Shown in pieces: positions 38,350 through 51,342 of a DNA stretch of 64,000 nt (the stretch's first letter is position 1; each line of letters begins with the position of its first letter). A program made the position numbers and the translations under genes. The notes under the pieces are model-generated. The model ran no database searches. It was given only the letters and a program-made list of their open reading frames with translations, and was not told where the DNA came from. This stretch comes from Owenia fusiformis (lineage: Eukaryota; Annelida; Polychaeta; Sabellida; Oweniidae): NCBI GenBank assembly GCA_903813345.2, contig CAIIXF020000002.1, forward strand, positions 1,280,001 to 1,344,000, given 5' to 3'.

Positions 38350-39500
38350 GTGGGGTGGTTACACATTGTAACGACATATACATAACAAACATTTATTTAT
38401 TAAAAATTTTATAAACGTTTATTGGTTTAGAAATAATATGCATAAAATATGCAAAAAAAAGCATTTGCAATGACAAAATGGAATACTATCAAAAATACAT
38501 GAACATACAACTTTAGGCCCCTGTAAACAACTAGCTTTTCTTGAGGTTAAGTTCCACGTTTAAATTAAAGTGAACCTGTTTGTTCAAGTTAAGTGTGATT
38601 ATTATTAGGGGGCCCCAACGGGAAGCTTAAACTCTTTATATATTATATGCCGGTTTATATATTTGCATACCAAAAAACATACATGTATATATATTAAACA
38701 TGTTAAACGTGGTCTAATACAAATTATTGTCAATTGACCATGGAAAAGTAACAATGTTCAATTACAAGACCTTTGATCTAAGTCATTATAAAAAAAGAAT
38801 TATTTATCGAATAAATGCTTCTTGGACAAGATTACTATATGTAGTACATACTTATATTTGTATATGGTTCTCTTAAGACTAGATTACATAATCTTGCAAG
38901 AAAGAAAATAAGACATAGAGGGACTGGTCCGTATAAAAAGTAACCAAATAATGACCAGCGGACAGGCTGCTAATGCCTACACTGCTCAAGATACATGTTT
39001 TAAGGACGGAAAATCCAAAATGGCCGCTTTAACATTTACACAGACTGCCGAAAAACTAATCAGTTTTAAACTTTCATAGGTAAAAATATCCCTGAAAATT
39101 TCAAATGAATCCCTCAAACGGTTTAGCTGGAAACCGTAGAAAAGATTTATCGGGACGCCTGTCGGCCCGCCCAATCGCCCACCCGGCAAACTGATAACAA
39201 TAAAGCACCCAAGGGTGCGATAAAAATGTGTATTGTATTACGTGAAGTCATATTGACTCAGATAATTGGAATATATTTGTCACCGTATAATACAATCGAA
39301 TGTCAAATCGAAATGAAGTTCATTGTTACAGAAGTGGAAAATCTTAAAACAAACTATTGTCAGTTAATATTGTGTCAGGTCGATCGGAACATATTCGCTA
39401 TTCAAAAGATAATGTAAACTAAAAATGAAACGACCAGCACGTGTTCACACAAAATGCAAATGTACAAAGTACAACTGAAGACGTAAACCTTTTAGGCTAC
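38350..39500. other. No gene recognised
   Basis: AT-rich; about 38995-39225 looks like an interspersed repeat ending CACCCAAGGGTGCGATAAA, without a second copy in the window. Confidence 0.3.
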
Positions 39501-39510
39501 TACTGACATT

Positions 39511-42500
39511 TTATTTTGCATGTTTCTTCATAATATGCATATGAAGGGATCCTCTATGCCCGAATGAAGTAGGACAAAATGAACACTGGTATCGTTCGGG
39601 ATCATCGTGTGATCCCATGTGATCACTGAGATACCCTTTAGCTTTAAAGCATTTGCAACAGACACTACACTTGTATTTTTGTACTTTTAAGCCACATGTC
39701 TCCTGGTGTTGGTTGAGATTAGATTCAGTATAGAATTTCTTTTTACATCGTACGCAAGTATATTCTACCTCATGCGTATGACGATTAATGTGTCGCTGTA
39801 GTGTCGATTTGTGTGTGAACATTTGTCCACAGTGTGGACAGAGTGTTCCCTTGTCATACGCTGGATCGTGTGCAGTCCTGCTGTGGGCCATAAGGTTTTT
39901 TTTGTGCCTGTATTCCTTTGGACAGGATGAACATTTATATCGTGAATCCTGGAACAAAATGCATATAGTGATTCAAATAAAAATTAAATAAGGCATTAAC
40001 ATGACAAAATGTCACCACCTAAAAATTGGGTAAATCAAAGCAAGTTGAAAACGACCTTTTGACCTTGAGAAGGTCATTGAAGGTCAACTCTGAATCTGAA
40101 TCTGATTTAGAAAAAAATTGAAGTCAGTATATACAGTATTTGTTAAGTTTTTGGAAGTTGTAAGAACTTGTTACAGACGCCGGACGCCAACCACCAACTG
40201 CCGGACGCCAACCGCCATCACAAAAAAGGGAGACCACTATACTATGTCACCAATTTTTGGTGGTGAAATAAAAATGAACGAATTCAGAGAAAATGTACAT
40301 TTAGAAACTAGTGTTCATGTTCACCTTAACACTGAATACTACAATCTAACATTATTTAGTTTTTCGAAATACATGTAATATAAGCACATAGCATAAATAG
40401 TAAAGTAAATGTTACCTGTGTAGCTGAAGTGCTAGGTACAGGGGGTGTAGGCACTGCATGTGTAATACCCTGAGGTAATGCCTCTTGTTCTAAGCTTTGT
40501 ATTGGCTGAGTATCTACTGGAACTACAGGCTGCCTAATATCCTAAAATACAAGGTCAAAAATATTAGTTTATTGCTCATTTATAGTTTATCACTTTATTT
40601 AGACTTTTTAGACATCAGTTTAACACAATCATGTGAACTGATATCAATAAGTCTGGGTAATACAGGCCATATTAACTTTCATCGTTACAAGTTGTATTCA
40701 GTTCAATTGATTAGAAAGAATAAAATGGCTTACATAATGAGACATAGTAGGTTGCATCTTTTTCAGAATTTCAGAATTCTAGTTTGACAGTACTTCCACA
40801 TTAAAATTGATTAAATACATGTAATTAGGAATAGAATCTAAAATTAATCACCTGTGTTGTGAAGCTATTTGGAAGATGTGGTGGTACAGCAGGCTGGTGC
40901 GTACACTTGTCTAAATTATTGGCTGCAGATCGTGCCTCTGTTACCTTTTATAAATGAACAAACAAACAATTAATACTTATTCGATTTTTTAATGTATGAG
41001 TTCGATGATACACAGGGATAATTTATTTCATTTGAAACTGTACTACTCTTCGCACCGATTTATTTTAATGTGATTTATTACTAAGTCATTCATTTCTAAA
41101 AAGAATTAATTACCTCAAGCTGCAACCTCCTACCCAGCTTGGCACTGGAGCTTCTAGGTTCAGGTGAAGATGGTAGTGGCTTGAATAACGACTGCCACAT
41201 TAGGTCCTAAAGTTAAAAGATAATATACAATTAAACTTTTCATAGAATCATTATATTGAGATGAATACACTTCAAAAAGTGATACCTAGTGGTATATCAT
41301 CTTATGAAATTTTAATTTGTATTTTATACTCATAGAATGTACATGTTATGTCAAAATAAATACAGCATGTTCGTAACCAATCAAAAAAGATCATGTTTTT
41401 CCAATTTTTCAAAAAACGTAGTTTATGCCTTTTAACAATCAAAAGCGTCTGTTATGGAGCTTTGTTCTTATTGACTCAAGACGAAACTTCGATTATTAAT
41501 AATTAAAAAATGATTGACATATCCTCATATTCACTCGTGGTATTGTACGTTCGCTCGTGCATGTATCATAATTCATTCCATAGAAGGGTGCCAAATAAGT
41601 CCCGCACCCCCCCCCTACACAAAAAATCACCAAGTGTGACATATCATTGGAAAGATCATTCAAAGTTACGTTGATTAACATATATCTATTACCTGAATCA
41701 ATGTCCCAAATTGCTATATTGTATCGTTTAAGACCTAGAAATATGGCAATTCAATAGCGTATTTGGCAGAACAGTCGAGCGCAAGATGACAACGTAATAT
41801 GTTTATTACAAACCAATTTGTGGATAGGATTAAATATATAGATAATTGGATAGTGGTGAGACTTTTTATAAGAAGTAGAAATGCGAAACAATTAACTTTT
41901 TGATGATGCAATAAAAGCTGTTGGGGAAGGGTACATTAACTAGTATTTAAGATATCAGGAAAATATCAAATAATTGGAGAGTTGGTGAGTTAATGTAATT
42001 TTGGATGATCTTTCCAACAGTCCATCAATATTGCTAGCTACCATAAATTCATGATTTCAGCTGTATTTGACAGCTTGTATATATTTGCAGAATGGATTGA
42101 GACACGATATAGGTCTATTAAAATAGCCCTTTATATTCAATTTTGTCCAAAGTTTCGGCCACACCTGTACACACATTGTGCTATCTACCTTTGGCTGTGA
42201 TTACGTTCAGCTTCAGATATAAAGCAACACTGAGTCGCGGACTGCGTTGGGCAGATGGACGGACTGCGACTATTATAAATTCCAATTTTCTATGTAATTG
42301 TACATTTCCGCTTACCAAATATCACACGAAGATGTAATAGTAACAACAGAACATGAATAATTATATTAATTCGATGTCATTTCTGATTCCTTTGTTTAAA
42401 TCGGTATATTAGGGACAAATATTGACAAAATTACATTTTTTGTGGCAGATTTCGAATTCATTTGTGTTCATGCTAAACTATTGGACAGCCGAGCACCAAG

Positions 42501-44397
42501 AATGCCATTGCAGGTGGAGTATTAATATGTTGATCACCGACTGGAACATACTAGCTATTGTGTAGAATATCCAAACCAATAATCTACCCCAAATCCTAAC
42601 ATGCCTTCCAAATTAAGTTTGGAATTACCGCCATTGTTCAGCTATAATGCGTTGTAACCTCGTTTTGAATTACACGAGTCGCAGTCCGTGGCTTCGCCCT
42701 CGTTTTGCTTATCCTCCGTGTTACTATTGAAAATGGATTCAAGCATTACTCACTAACACGAAAATACATGTTGAGATTCACTCAACTTAATATTGATTTA
42801 ATCCTGCTACATTGAGGTTCAACAAGTAGATTCATGTTGGTGAGTATTGCTAGAATCCATTTTCAATAGTTAGAATAGGGGCTCTTAAACAGGACATTGG
42901 GCTTGCTTTTTTATAACTTTTGTTGGTACTATACGAGGGTTGTCCCAGAAGTAATGCACTATATCCTCTAACTTATTTTAATATTCTTCTATTCACCTAG
43001 AATTTTGTAGTTATTGCAATTGCAGTGTTATCTGTTAGATCCCGAAGTTTCAGCATCAAAGGTTAATGTTTGGTCTTAAAATGGTTGCCATAGCAAACCG
43101 GGGGTAGGGATGGGCGGGGCAGGTACCAATTTGTCTAATGAAAATCTGTGTGTTGTTCTATTTATATTTGTTTCTTTTAAATGATCAAAATGTTTGAGAA
43201 ATTATTCACTTTATTCAGCACGATGTTCACTAAGCACAAATAATGCCATTTAGCATTGTGATGTCATTATGCCACAGTTCAATAGGGATGTTTCATATAC
43301 ATTACAGGGACTGAATTTAGATTTGTTTTCAGGGGTAGGCTATCTAAGTTTAAAGTTGATCAAAAGATGGCACTAGAGTATACTAAACTAGACTGAAAAC
43401 TGAAAAGTGCAATCAGAGAAGCCAATTATGATTTTGAAAAGAACAGGCAGTTCACAAAGAGAAGTCAAAGTATCCATATGTAAATATTATGTGAAGATGT
43501 AAAATAATAAATAAGAACATAACGTTGTACAAATGAACCAAGAACCAAATAAGAGACTGAAATAAGCGACAACTATCAGACCTAGCGAGAGCATCAAAGG
43601 GGCCCCTCGTCATAACGTCCAGAACTCAAGATAGGTGCGACAAGGTAGTATAAAATAAGAAATAACAACATTACAGTCCCAGTCAAAAAATTGCAAAATG
43701 CCTGCAATTCTCAAACCTGATAGGGAGGCCTTGTTCACGGTGCCCCGATTTCATACTCCATTTGGACTCACAACCATAAATACTCATGCTACCATGATGA
43801 AATTATATAAGGAATATACACAAGATAGAACTACAATTCTTTATTCGTTTTGACGTGACAAAAAGAACTGCCCCACCCTACCAAAATAACAAGTATTGAT
43901 GAAGGTAGAGCAAAAAGTGCATTACCTCTGGGACAACCCTCGTATATGTACATAAACATTTATAAAACTACGTCTTTCAAAGTTTAAATAGAAGTCAAAC
44001 ACTCATCTGGTTGATTATTATTTTCTGAAATATATGACCAAAAACGAGCTGTATTTGTTCATGGACTTTCAAGAGATTGAAAGCCCATGATTTGCCTAAG
44101 AACTGAATTTTGGCAAAGTTAGAGCCTACAGTCCATTACTTTCTGACCAGCCCTCGTACATATATAAAACTGCCTAAACATATTACTTTTAGTCACCTTA
44201 AAAGTTTAATATGAAAATAAGTCATGTAAAATGTTCCAATGCACCAGAAATGCTTTTAATTACCTTCTTGCTGTACCTTTTGGTAGATTCTTCATCATCT
44301 GTGGAACCATCTTTCCCTATAGCGTCTGTCTTTTCTTCAACATGGGTTGGCGTGGGAGCAGTTCGGAGTATTGGAGGCTTAGGTGGCTTAGGCCTAT
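39511..44397 (-). CDS. Zinc-finger cassette F: five exons ending in a five-finger C2H2 exon
   Basis: Exons 44397-44264, 41206-41114, 40944-40852, 40541-40416 and 39948-39511 have good acceptors and donors and stay in frame. The first needs two bases to finish a split codon (phase 1); the rest join in phase 0 (31, 31, 42 and 145 codons plus stop). The first four encode Pro/Ser/Thr-rich linker without a domain. The last encodes five fingers: YKCSSC, TLCPHC, YTCVRC (with His-Cys as the final ligands), YKCSVC and YQCSFC. This is a DNA-binding module without a start codon of its own, so its 5' exons lie upstream on the minus strand. The entry phase equals that of the other cassettes, which suggests one alternative 3' end of a shared gene; a separate gene is the alternative. 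Confidence 0.75.
39988..40266. repeat. Interspersed element, short copy
   Basis: Starts GGCATTAACATGACAAAATG and ends CACCAATTTTTGGTGGTGA. The inner ends TCACCACCTAAAAATTGG and CCAATTTTTGGTGGTGA are inverted. It is related to 15784-16292 and lies in an intron of cassette F. Confidence 0.55.
41210..42650. other. Intron of cassette F; no other gene
   Basis: AT-rich with a C run at 41607-41615. Confidence 0.4.
42721..42872. mobile_element. MITE, about 150 bp, inserted in a repeat copy
   Basis: The first 32 bases (ACTATTGAAAATGGATTC...) are inverted at the right end. It interrupts a sequence found uninterrupted at 36094-36181, so it is a later insertion. Confidence 0.6.
42934..43942. mobile_element. 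Mariner-type element, 1.0 kb, degraded
   Basis: Inverted ends CGAGGGTTGTCCCAGAAGTA and the matching AGTGCATTACCTCTGGGACA...CG are flanked by TA. The interior has no intact transposase. It lies in an intron of cassette F. Confidence 0.65.
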
Positions 44398-44876
44398 CTG
44401 TAATTGTTAAAATATGTAAAGGTATAAAAACTAAAAATATATGTTTTTGCCGTCCATACTTACATGATGCATCTTTATAGGATATTGTTATGTTTTTGAA
44501 GTAAAACTTGGTTAATGGGATTGGTCAATCGACCTTTATGTTACGCCTTTGCACATCCATTTAGATCCGCCCACCTTGCTTACCACACGTTCTAGTTTAT
44601 GATTTCGATCTGCAAGTCAACACACAACATACAAGCATCTTAACTTTATACAAAACCGTTCATTTCAAGTTCTCTTCACTGTTTGGCGATTTTCACCCAC
44701 CCACCTTCTCCCCCTTTTCTTAATATATTTTCTTATTTTTTCTTCGTTTTTCTAAACAGTTTCATTTTATTTTATTTATATTTTATTATGCTACACCATA
44801 AGCCTTATCCACGAGGGGCAAGAATTTCAACAGGCCTGCCACAAAATGGTGCTTTCTTGTTGTCTGCACAGCTCGT

Positions 44877-45069
44877 ATGCCTGCCTGAAACACTGGTGCA
44901 TGTTACAAACTTCACATGCCTGCCTGAAACACTGGTGCATGTTACAAATTTCACATGCCTGCCTGAAACACTGGTGCATGTTTTTGTTTTGTTTTTCATA
45001 CTTCAAATGCCTGCCTTAAACACTGGTGCATATTACAAACTTCACATGCCTGCCGGAAACACTTGTGCA
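44877..45069. repeat. 39-bp tandem repeat, about five copies
   Basis: Units read TGCCTGCCTGAAACACTGGT followed by GCATGTTACAAACTTCACA. The fourth is preceded by a short T-rich insert. Confidence 0.85.
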
Positions 45070-45291
45070 TAAAATAAATCGGTGGCGGGGGCTGTCGAGT
45101 TGAGTCAATGGGTTTTATTAAAACGCAGCGTCTTAGACTGACCATCGTAACCCCGGGGATCGCGGTGTCTACATTCACACCCCTCCCGGCGATGGCCAGT
45201 CTAACAGACAAGCTTATGCCATCTAACCAACCGCACACGCCTTGTTCTGTTATTTTATTGGGAGAGGGACCCTGGACATTAACCTAATATT

Positions 45292-46348
45292 TTGAGCAAT
45301 TTCATTTTTATCTACGAGGTGATATCTGCACGAGAGAGCAAAGCGAACGAGTGCATATATCTAATAAGACTGACAGACACTTCAACAAAAGCAATGTTTT
45401 TGGAAGATGCATCACCTAGTTCGGACAAATTGTCAACAAAAAAGACAGAGACTTCAACAAAAGCAACGCTTTCAGCAGACGCGTCACCCAGAACAGCACA
45501 TACACGGACGGCAGATAATGATTTCGTGAAAAACTTTCTTTATATAGTGAATACTAATCAATTGCATACGGGACTATCTTGTACTAACGGACACTCTAGG
45601 AGATCCAGAGAATTTGGACGTGCTAGTTTTGAGTTATCAATCTTCATGTAAAGACATAAGCTTGGGCCATATAAAGTACATATTTGGTCCAAATACAACT
45701 TGGGGAGCGGGAAGAAACCTTGCTTGGACATATGCCCAGAAACATCTTGGAAAATATTTGTATTACGTTTTTCTCGATGAAGATATCATATTCAAACCGA
45801 CACTATCAAGGATTTTGAGCAAAGATGCATTGAATAAACAGAACCTGAATACTTCCATATTGAGACAATTTGAATTATTTTTGCTTGAAACACAGCCTGC
45901 TGTTGGTGCACCTCTTCGATCAGTATATGACCCTTTGCTCATCTACGACTTCAACGAGTGTTGTCCGGGAGAGGATAATTATGACAAACAGTGGCATCTG
46001 CCAGAGCGAGTTCCAATGTTAAGATTCGATGAGTGTTTTGCAGCATTCCATAATAAAGCTATTGGGCATATAATGCCACTAGATTTACAATATGACGCAC
46101 AAAGTTGGTGGGGAGCAGGAGAGTACCTGCATATGAAATCCTATTATTATTTCCACCGTCAACTTGCACGGTATACCCTCATGACTGTGCACAACCCCGA
46201 GCATAAAGAGTATCCCAGTGGATTTATTCCATATCCGGATATAATTAAAAACATCAGATCACATGTTTCAGAGTCTTATAGAAATGCAACAATATTCACG
46301 CAGGACATAAAAATTATGGCAGGTCAAGACTGGGGAAAACATATGTAA
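45292..46348 (+). pseudogene. Glycosyltransferase-like gene with a frame break
   Basis: The 3' part is open from 45551 to the stop at 46346-46348. It reads LVLTDTLGDPENLDVLVLSY, then TTWGAGRNLAW, YYVFLDEDIIF, CCPGEDNYD and SWWGAGEYL. An acidic DED after a hydrophobic strand recalls the metal-binding DxD of GT-A glycosyltransferases, but I cannot name a family. Upstream, a different frame (45292-45650) encodes a Thr/Ser/Lys-rich stretch with an internal duplication (TSTKA...DASP) ending DFVKNFLYIVNTN, which would suit a stem region. The frames meet near 45545, where stops close the catalytic frame. Either one base was lost or gained there, or an undetected intron joins them. It lies opposite to, and inside, the zinc-finger locus. 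Confidence 0.4.
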
Positions 46349-48100
46349 CGACCCTCACCGCCCCTCTCTCCGCACGGCGGTGCAGAGCAAACAGAAGTGG
46401 TAGCGTGAATAAGGGGAAGGGCTAAGTGAGGTGAAAGAATCGTTAGCATTAAAATCCCGGGTTCGTGTTGTGCCTGTTAATACTCTCAAGGGTCCTCAGA
46501 CATGACTTACAAAATGACAAAGGGACGGAATATGTCGCACTGCGACATAAAACATACACTTTAACTGACAAAACAGAAGAGTTAAATTAAATATATAACT
46601 AAAAGATTAAAGGTTTATTAACAACTGAACAACATGGTAATACAGTGAGGCACACAAAGTGTGCAAACAAAGCCACACATAGTGGAAAACATATATGAAA
46701 AAATACCTTTGATGTTGTGATACCTGAATGATATCCTGAATAATAGTAGTACAATGTTATTTACTTGAATGATAGACATATTATCCATCTACCTGAATAA
46801 TATCCTGAATAATAGTAGTACATTGTTACTAAATAGCAATGAGTACATGCATTCAAACAACACTCACAAAGATGAATCTAAAGTAACTACTGAACTAATA
46901 TCCTTGCTTCATGGTCACATAATATACAGCATTTAATATCACATTTAATACTGAAACATGTAACTTGTCTACTAAGACTCTTATGTTATAACTTTACATT
47001 AATTAGCTCATGTGCATGGAACTCACTTTAAATACACACAAGTAATTCTGTAACAATACCTTCACCTGGGAGAGTGTGTGACACAACCGGATAACTGGTT
47101 ACTAAATAAACATAGGCATAACATTGCAATATGCATTACCACCATAACCTTTATGACCTATGAATAATAAATACACCTACAACTAGCTCTTGTGAGCTTG
47201 CGATATGACATAAAGTCAAACTTACAAGTTACCAACTAAACATTGGAATAAAATGGCAATATTGTATTACCATATCCTTACAATAACCAATGAATAATGA
47301 GTACACTTACAACTGGCTCCTATATGTGTAACACATGACACAAAGAACCTAATAATGACCACTGACAAAACACTAAGATCTGTGAGACCAACTATACAAA
47401 TCACCATGGTATTACTATAAGTAATCACAAGTTATGATGACACAAGAGTTGAACATAATAGTAATCAACAACTTAATAACAATAACTTATACAACATATA
47501 GTGTTTGACACACCAAGTAGCAATACCAATATATATACATGAGTGCACATTAATCATTATGTAACATGTGGGTGCATGTTATACGCAACATGCCGGTGCA
47601 TGTCAATGCCGATCAATGATGGATGGAATCGCATACAAAGTATACACAAGTTAATGTAATACAACACCACTCATAGGCTATACCAAGGTATAGCCTATAA
47701 TATTCTATGCCACAGCATAGATGTGGGTACAACAACTTGTTTTCCCATTGATGACACAAGATGGAACAAATGGTATTTCCTAACTGCCTAACAGTGCTTT
47801 TGATAAAGCCATACATGCATAAAATGTATAAGCTATGGTACTAATATGACTTCACAACTTTACGACTAAACCGACACTTTGACAATAAATGAACAATTCA
47901 AGTCAAAGTAGATTTAAATAATGAACTAAGCTTCCATGAGTGTCTAAACTCAACACAATCATCCAGTGCTGTTGCCAAACAAGAACTTGAACTCCATAAA
48001 CTGACTATATACATTACATAATGTATATAGCTGCGCAGGGTAGTTCCGCGGAACGCCCTCAATAGACGCAGTGTACCAAGACATGACCATATCTGACTGT
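46349..48100. other. No gene recognised
   Basis: AT-rich with a 40-bp direct repeat (CCTGAATAATATCCTGAATA..., about 46730-46830). It begins TGTAACGACCC, a possible LTR start, but no partner was found. Confidence 0.3.
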
Positions 48101-48104
48101 CAAC

Positions 48105-48625
48105 AAATACATTGCGTAAAGTACAACTGCACAGAGTAGAACCTCAGAACAGACTGAGTAATGCAGTGTACCAAAACCTGATAATACCTAAGACCTAACT
48201 ATCACAAATAGCCGACATTGTGTAATGTACAACTGCGCAGAGTAGAACCTCAGAACTGCGGAACAGACTGAGTAACGCAGTGTAGCAAAACATGATAATA
48301 CTTAACTATCGACAAATAGCCGACATTGCGTAATGTACAACTGCGCAGAGTAGAACCTCAGAACTGCGGAACAGACTGAGTAACGCAGTGTACCAAAACC
48401 TGATAATACTTAACTATCGACAAATAGCCGACATTGCGTAATGTACAACTGCGCAGAGTAGAACCTCAGAACTGCGGAACAGACTGAGTAACGCAGTGTA
48501 CCAAAACATGATAATACTTAACTATCGACAAATAGCCGACATTGCGTAATGTACAACTGCGCAGAGTAGAACCTCAGAACTGCGGAACAGACTGAGTAAC
48601 GCAGTGTACCAAAACATGATCATAT
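48105..48625. repeat. 108-bp tandem repeat, about five copies
   Basis: Units contain GTAATGTACAACTGCGCAGA and AACAGACTGAGTAACGCAGT. Starts at 48222, 48330, 48438 and 48546 give an exact 108-bp period, with older diverged units to the left. Confidence 0.9.
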
Positions 48626-48881
48626 GTAATAACTAATCCTTAGCAATGAATTAATCAAACATGATGGTCAATATGAGTATTGATCATAAACAATGCAAAA
48701 CAACTCTCTCAAACAATTATGATATGCTTTTGCAAAGCAAATCTAGGTCAAATAATTCTGATGTGCCTTTGCACAAACCAATATTGAATATAGGTCAAAT
48801 AGTTTCAGTGTGCTTTTGCACCAAACAATTCAAACTAAATACAATGTTATACTTGCCAATTTTGACACATTGATCCCTAGA

Positions 48882-49239
48882 TCAATCCTGGTTCGAAATG
48901 AGGTGCAGGCTATCAATCCACATGAGGTACTTGCGGCACGATGTGTGTTTGAAGGTTGAGATCAAAACTTGCAAATATGGGAGGCTGATGACGCCATTTG
49001 CAAAAGCCACGGAAGACCCAACCTCAACTTCAAACCTGGTTTTAGAGACCAGCATCGTGAATGACATCTCGCCATTACCCCGTGCAGATGCACCACTTAC
49101 TGCTGTAAGTAATGCGATAGCTCCGGCATCTCGATGGTCAACGATACCGACATTTGAAGTGGAAACAGCAGAGCAAATCACGGGTGATTTTCTCTCGCAA
49201 AAGTTTGATGGCTGCCTCCCCTCTGCGCATGTGCAGTGA
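48882..49239. other. GC-richer block, open on both strands, not identified
   Basis: Open for 99 codons on the minus strand (49181-48882) and 113 on the plus strand (48898-49239). Base composition differs from the flanks, so it may be or have been coding. Neither product shows a recognised domain. The adjacent CRE pair would suit a minus-strand transcript. Confidence 0.25.
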
Positions 49240-49278
49240 CGTCACAATGACGTCAGCCTAAAAATAGACTTATATAAA
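49237..49278. promoter_or_regulatory. Two perfect CRE sites and a TATA-like box
   Basis: TGACGTCA occurs at 49237-49244 and again at 49248-49255, with TATAAA at 49273-49278. An NRF1-like TGCGCATGTGCA precedes them (49224-49235). The cluster resembles a CREB/ATF-responsive promoter; direction and target are unknown. Confidence 0.4.
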
Positions 49279-49279
49279 T

Positions 49280-50545
49280 TTAGATTTATAGCCATAACTT
49301 CGCCAATACGGGACCATTTACCAAGTGTAAACTACCGTTTGAAAGCAAATATTACTTATTATGTGAATATCTTACTAGATTAGCGATAAAACATAGTTAA
49401 CAGGGTGAATTTCCTAAGAAAAACAAATGACAAACTTTTATCGGCAATATGACCTTGACCCCGTGAACCGGAAGTGAAAGTAGAAATATTTGAAAATGTC
49501 CACCACTCGCCTACAAATCACTGAAATATGACACTTTAGTGGAAAGTATCAACCTAAACATACATGTAAGCATTTAAACAACATTAAGTGAAACCCAACA
49601 ATGACGAGACATTGAACTGACACTACTTAATAGTGGCAAAGAATGGTGAGTAAAATTGTTGGGGTTGTCACACATATATATATCAACCCATTGAAACCAA
49701 CTTTTGAATTAGCTCCTAAAAATGATAAAATAGCACCTTTTAAATATATTGACACCATGCGTAATTTCTAAAAACAAAGCATTTCTATAAAACGATTGAA
49801 GCTGATTTGAATCTCAATACCGTTAAGAGGGATTTGCAAAAAAATCTTCCCTCATTTAAAAGCACACGGGCGTTATTTCAATGATCACTGACGTAAATTC
49901 ATGAATAATGAACGAATGCCTAAAGTATATTGTTTTGGTATTTTCCCTTTGTCTTCATGGAGAAACCATTTGATAAGATCACCTATTATATTCACCTTCA
50001 ATCAGACGGAAGTTTGCATTCTCTACGTCGGCTATGTCTTTTTTCGAGCGCCCCTTTTTGGACTCGATTAACACATTTTTGCAACTTTTTATGCACTCAC
50101 TGATTCGTTTTCGAGAAACATTAAGTTCTCTACTAGCTTTAACCTATATACATATGAAAAACTGGGCTGCAAACGGCAGACAGTTGCTAACTTTTCCTCG
50201 ACTAATGGGACTAATTAGCCGGGCGTACAAACGTATACCCACTGGTCCACATTAGTTACTTTGATGGAACGTCAATTTTGCAAAATGGATGAACTTCCTT
50301 GATACGATTTCTTTATTTGGCACAAAGTTAGACAATATACATATAGCCTAGGTTTAAAAATGCATTCGGTTTGGAAATGATTTTTAAATGAAGCCGCAAT
50401 TGATACATTTAGTTCCTCGATTTTTTACATTGACGCAAGTCCACGTCAAGGTAAAATTGGTAATATAATGATTTGAATACTCTAGTGGTTAGCAATATAA
50501 TTAAAAAATATACATTCAAGATGTAAAATTTAATTTGAAATAAAA
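49280..50545. other. No gene recognised
   Basis: Intergenic or intronic sequence within the zinc-finger locus; small ORFs lack motifs. Confidence 0.35.
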
Positions 50546-50551
50546 ATGTTC

Positions 50552-51062
50552 AAATATGATATAATTGTGATATTTAGTGATTATGTTCACATGATAAAAT
50601 TGTGATATTTAGTGATTATGTTCACATATGATATAATTGTGATATTTAGTGATTATGTTCACATATGATATAATTGTGATATTTAGTGATTATGTTCACA
50701 TGTGATATAATTGTGATATTTAGTGATTATGTTCACATGATAAAATTGTGATATTTAGTGATTATGTTCACATATGATATAATTGTGATATTTAGTGATT
50801 ATGTTCACATATGATATAATTGTGATATTTAGTGATTATGTTCACATGTGATATGATTGTGATATTTAGTGATTATGTTCACATGTGATATAATTGTGAT
50901 ATTTAGTGATTATATTCACATATAATATAATTGTGATATTTAGTGATTATGTTCACATGTGATATAATTGTGGTATTTAGTGATTATATTCACATATAAT
51001 ATAATTGTGATATTTAGTGATTATGTTCACATATGATATAATTGTGATATTAAGTGATTATA
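50552..51062. repeat. 37-bp tandem repeat, about 13 copies
   Basis: Units read ATAATTGTGATATTTAGTGA followed by TTATGTTCACATATGAT, with small length variants. Confidence 0.9.
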
Positions 51063-51342
51063 CTGCACCGTTAGAGGCCCGTTAGATCGTGGTGTTTTTT
51101 GGTGAGCCATTAAATCACCTGGGTGTGTTAACCTTTACCACATACACTACACAAGCTTATAAACGTTATAGTCCTACTACATGTGTTATGCCTCAAGGAT
51201 CATTTGTTCCTTTGATTTAGCATCAGATCGTGATGTCGTTTTTGGTGGAACTTTAAATTACCTGGGTGTGTTAACCTTTACCACATACACTACACAAGCT
51301 TGTAAACGTTATAGTCCTACTACATGTGTTATGCCTCAAGAA
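51063..51342. repeat. 143-bp duplications of the 3' end of zinc-finger exon E
   Basis: Two partial copies precede the intact exon end on the plus strand, with CCTGGGTGTG at 51118, 51261 and 51404, exactly 143 bp apart. Each contains the last part of finger 2 and the 3' flank, read on the minus strand. Confidence 0.85.

Noticed and set aside
45110-45240. tRNA-like A box (GCGGTTGGTTAGATGGC) on the minus strand
   Set aside because: No B box at the expected distance and no cloverleaf; at most a decayed SINE.
46346-49680. A 3.3-kb LTR element bounded by TGTAACGACC and GGTTGTCACA
   Set aside because: The ends are only weakly alike, and no coding region, primer site or direct terminal repeat was found.
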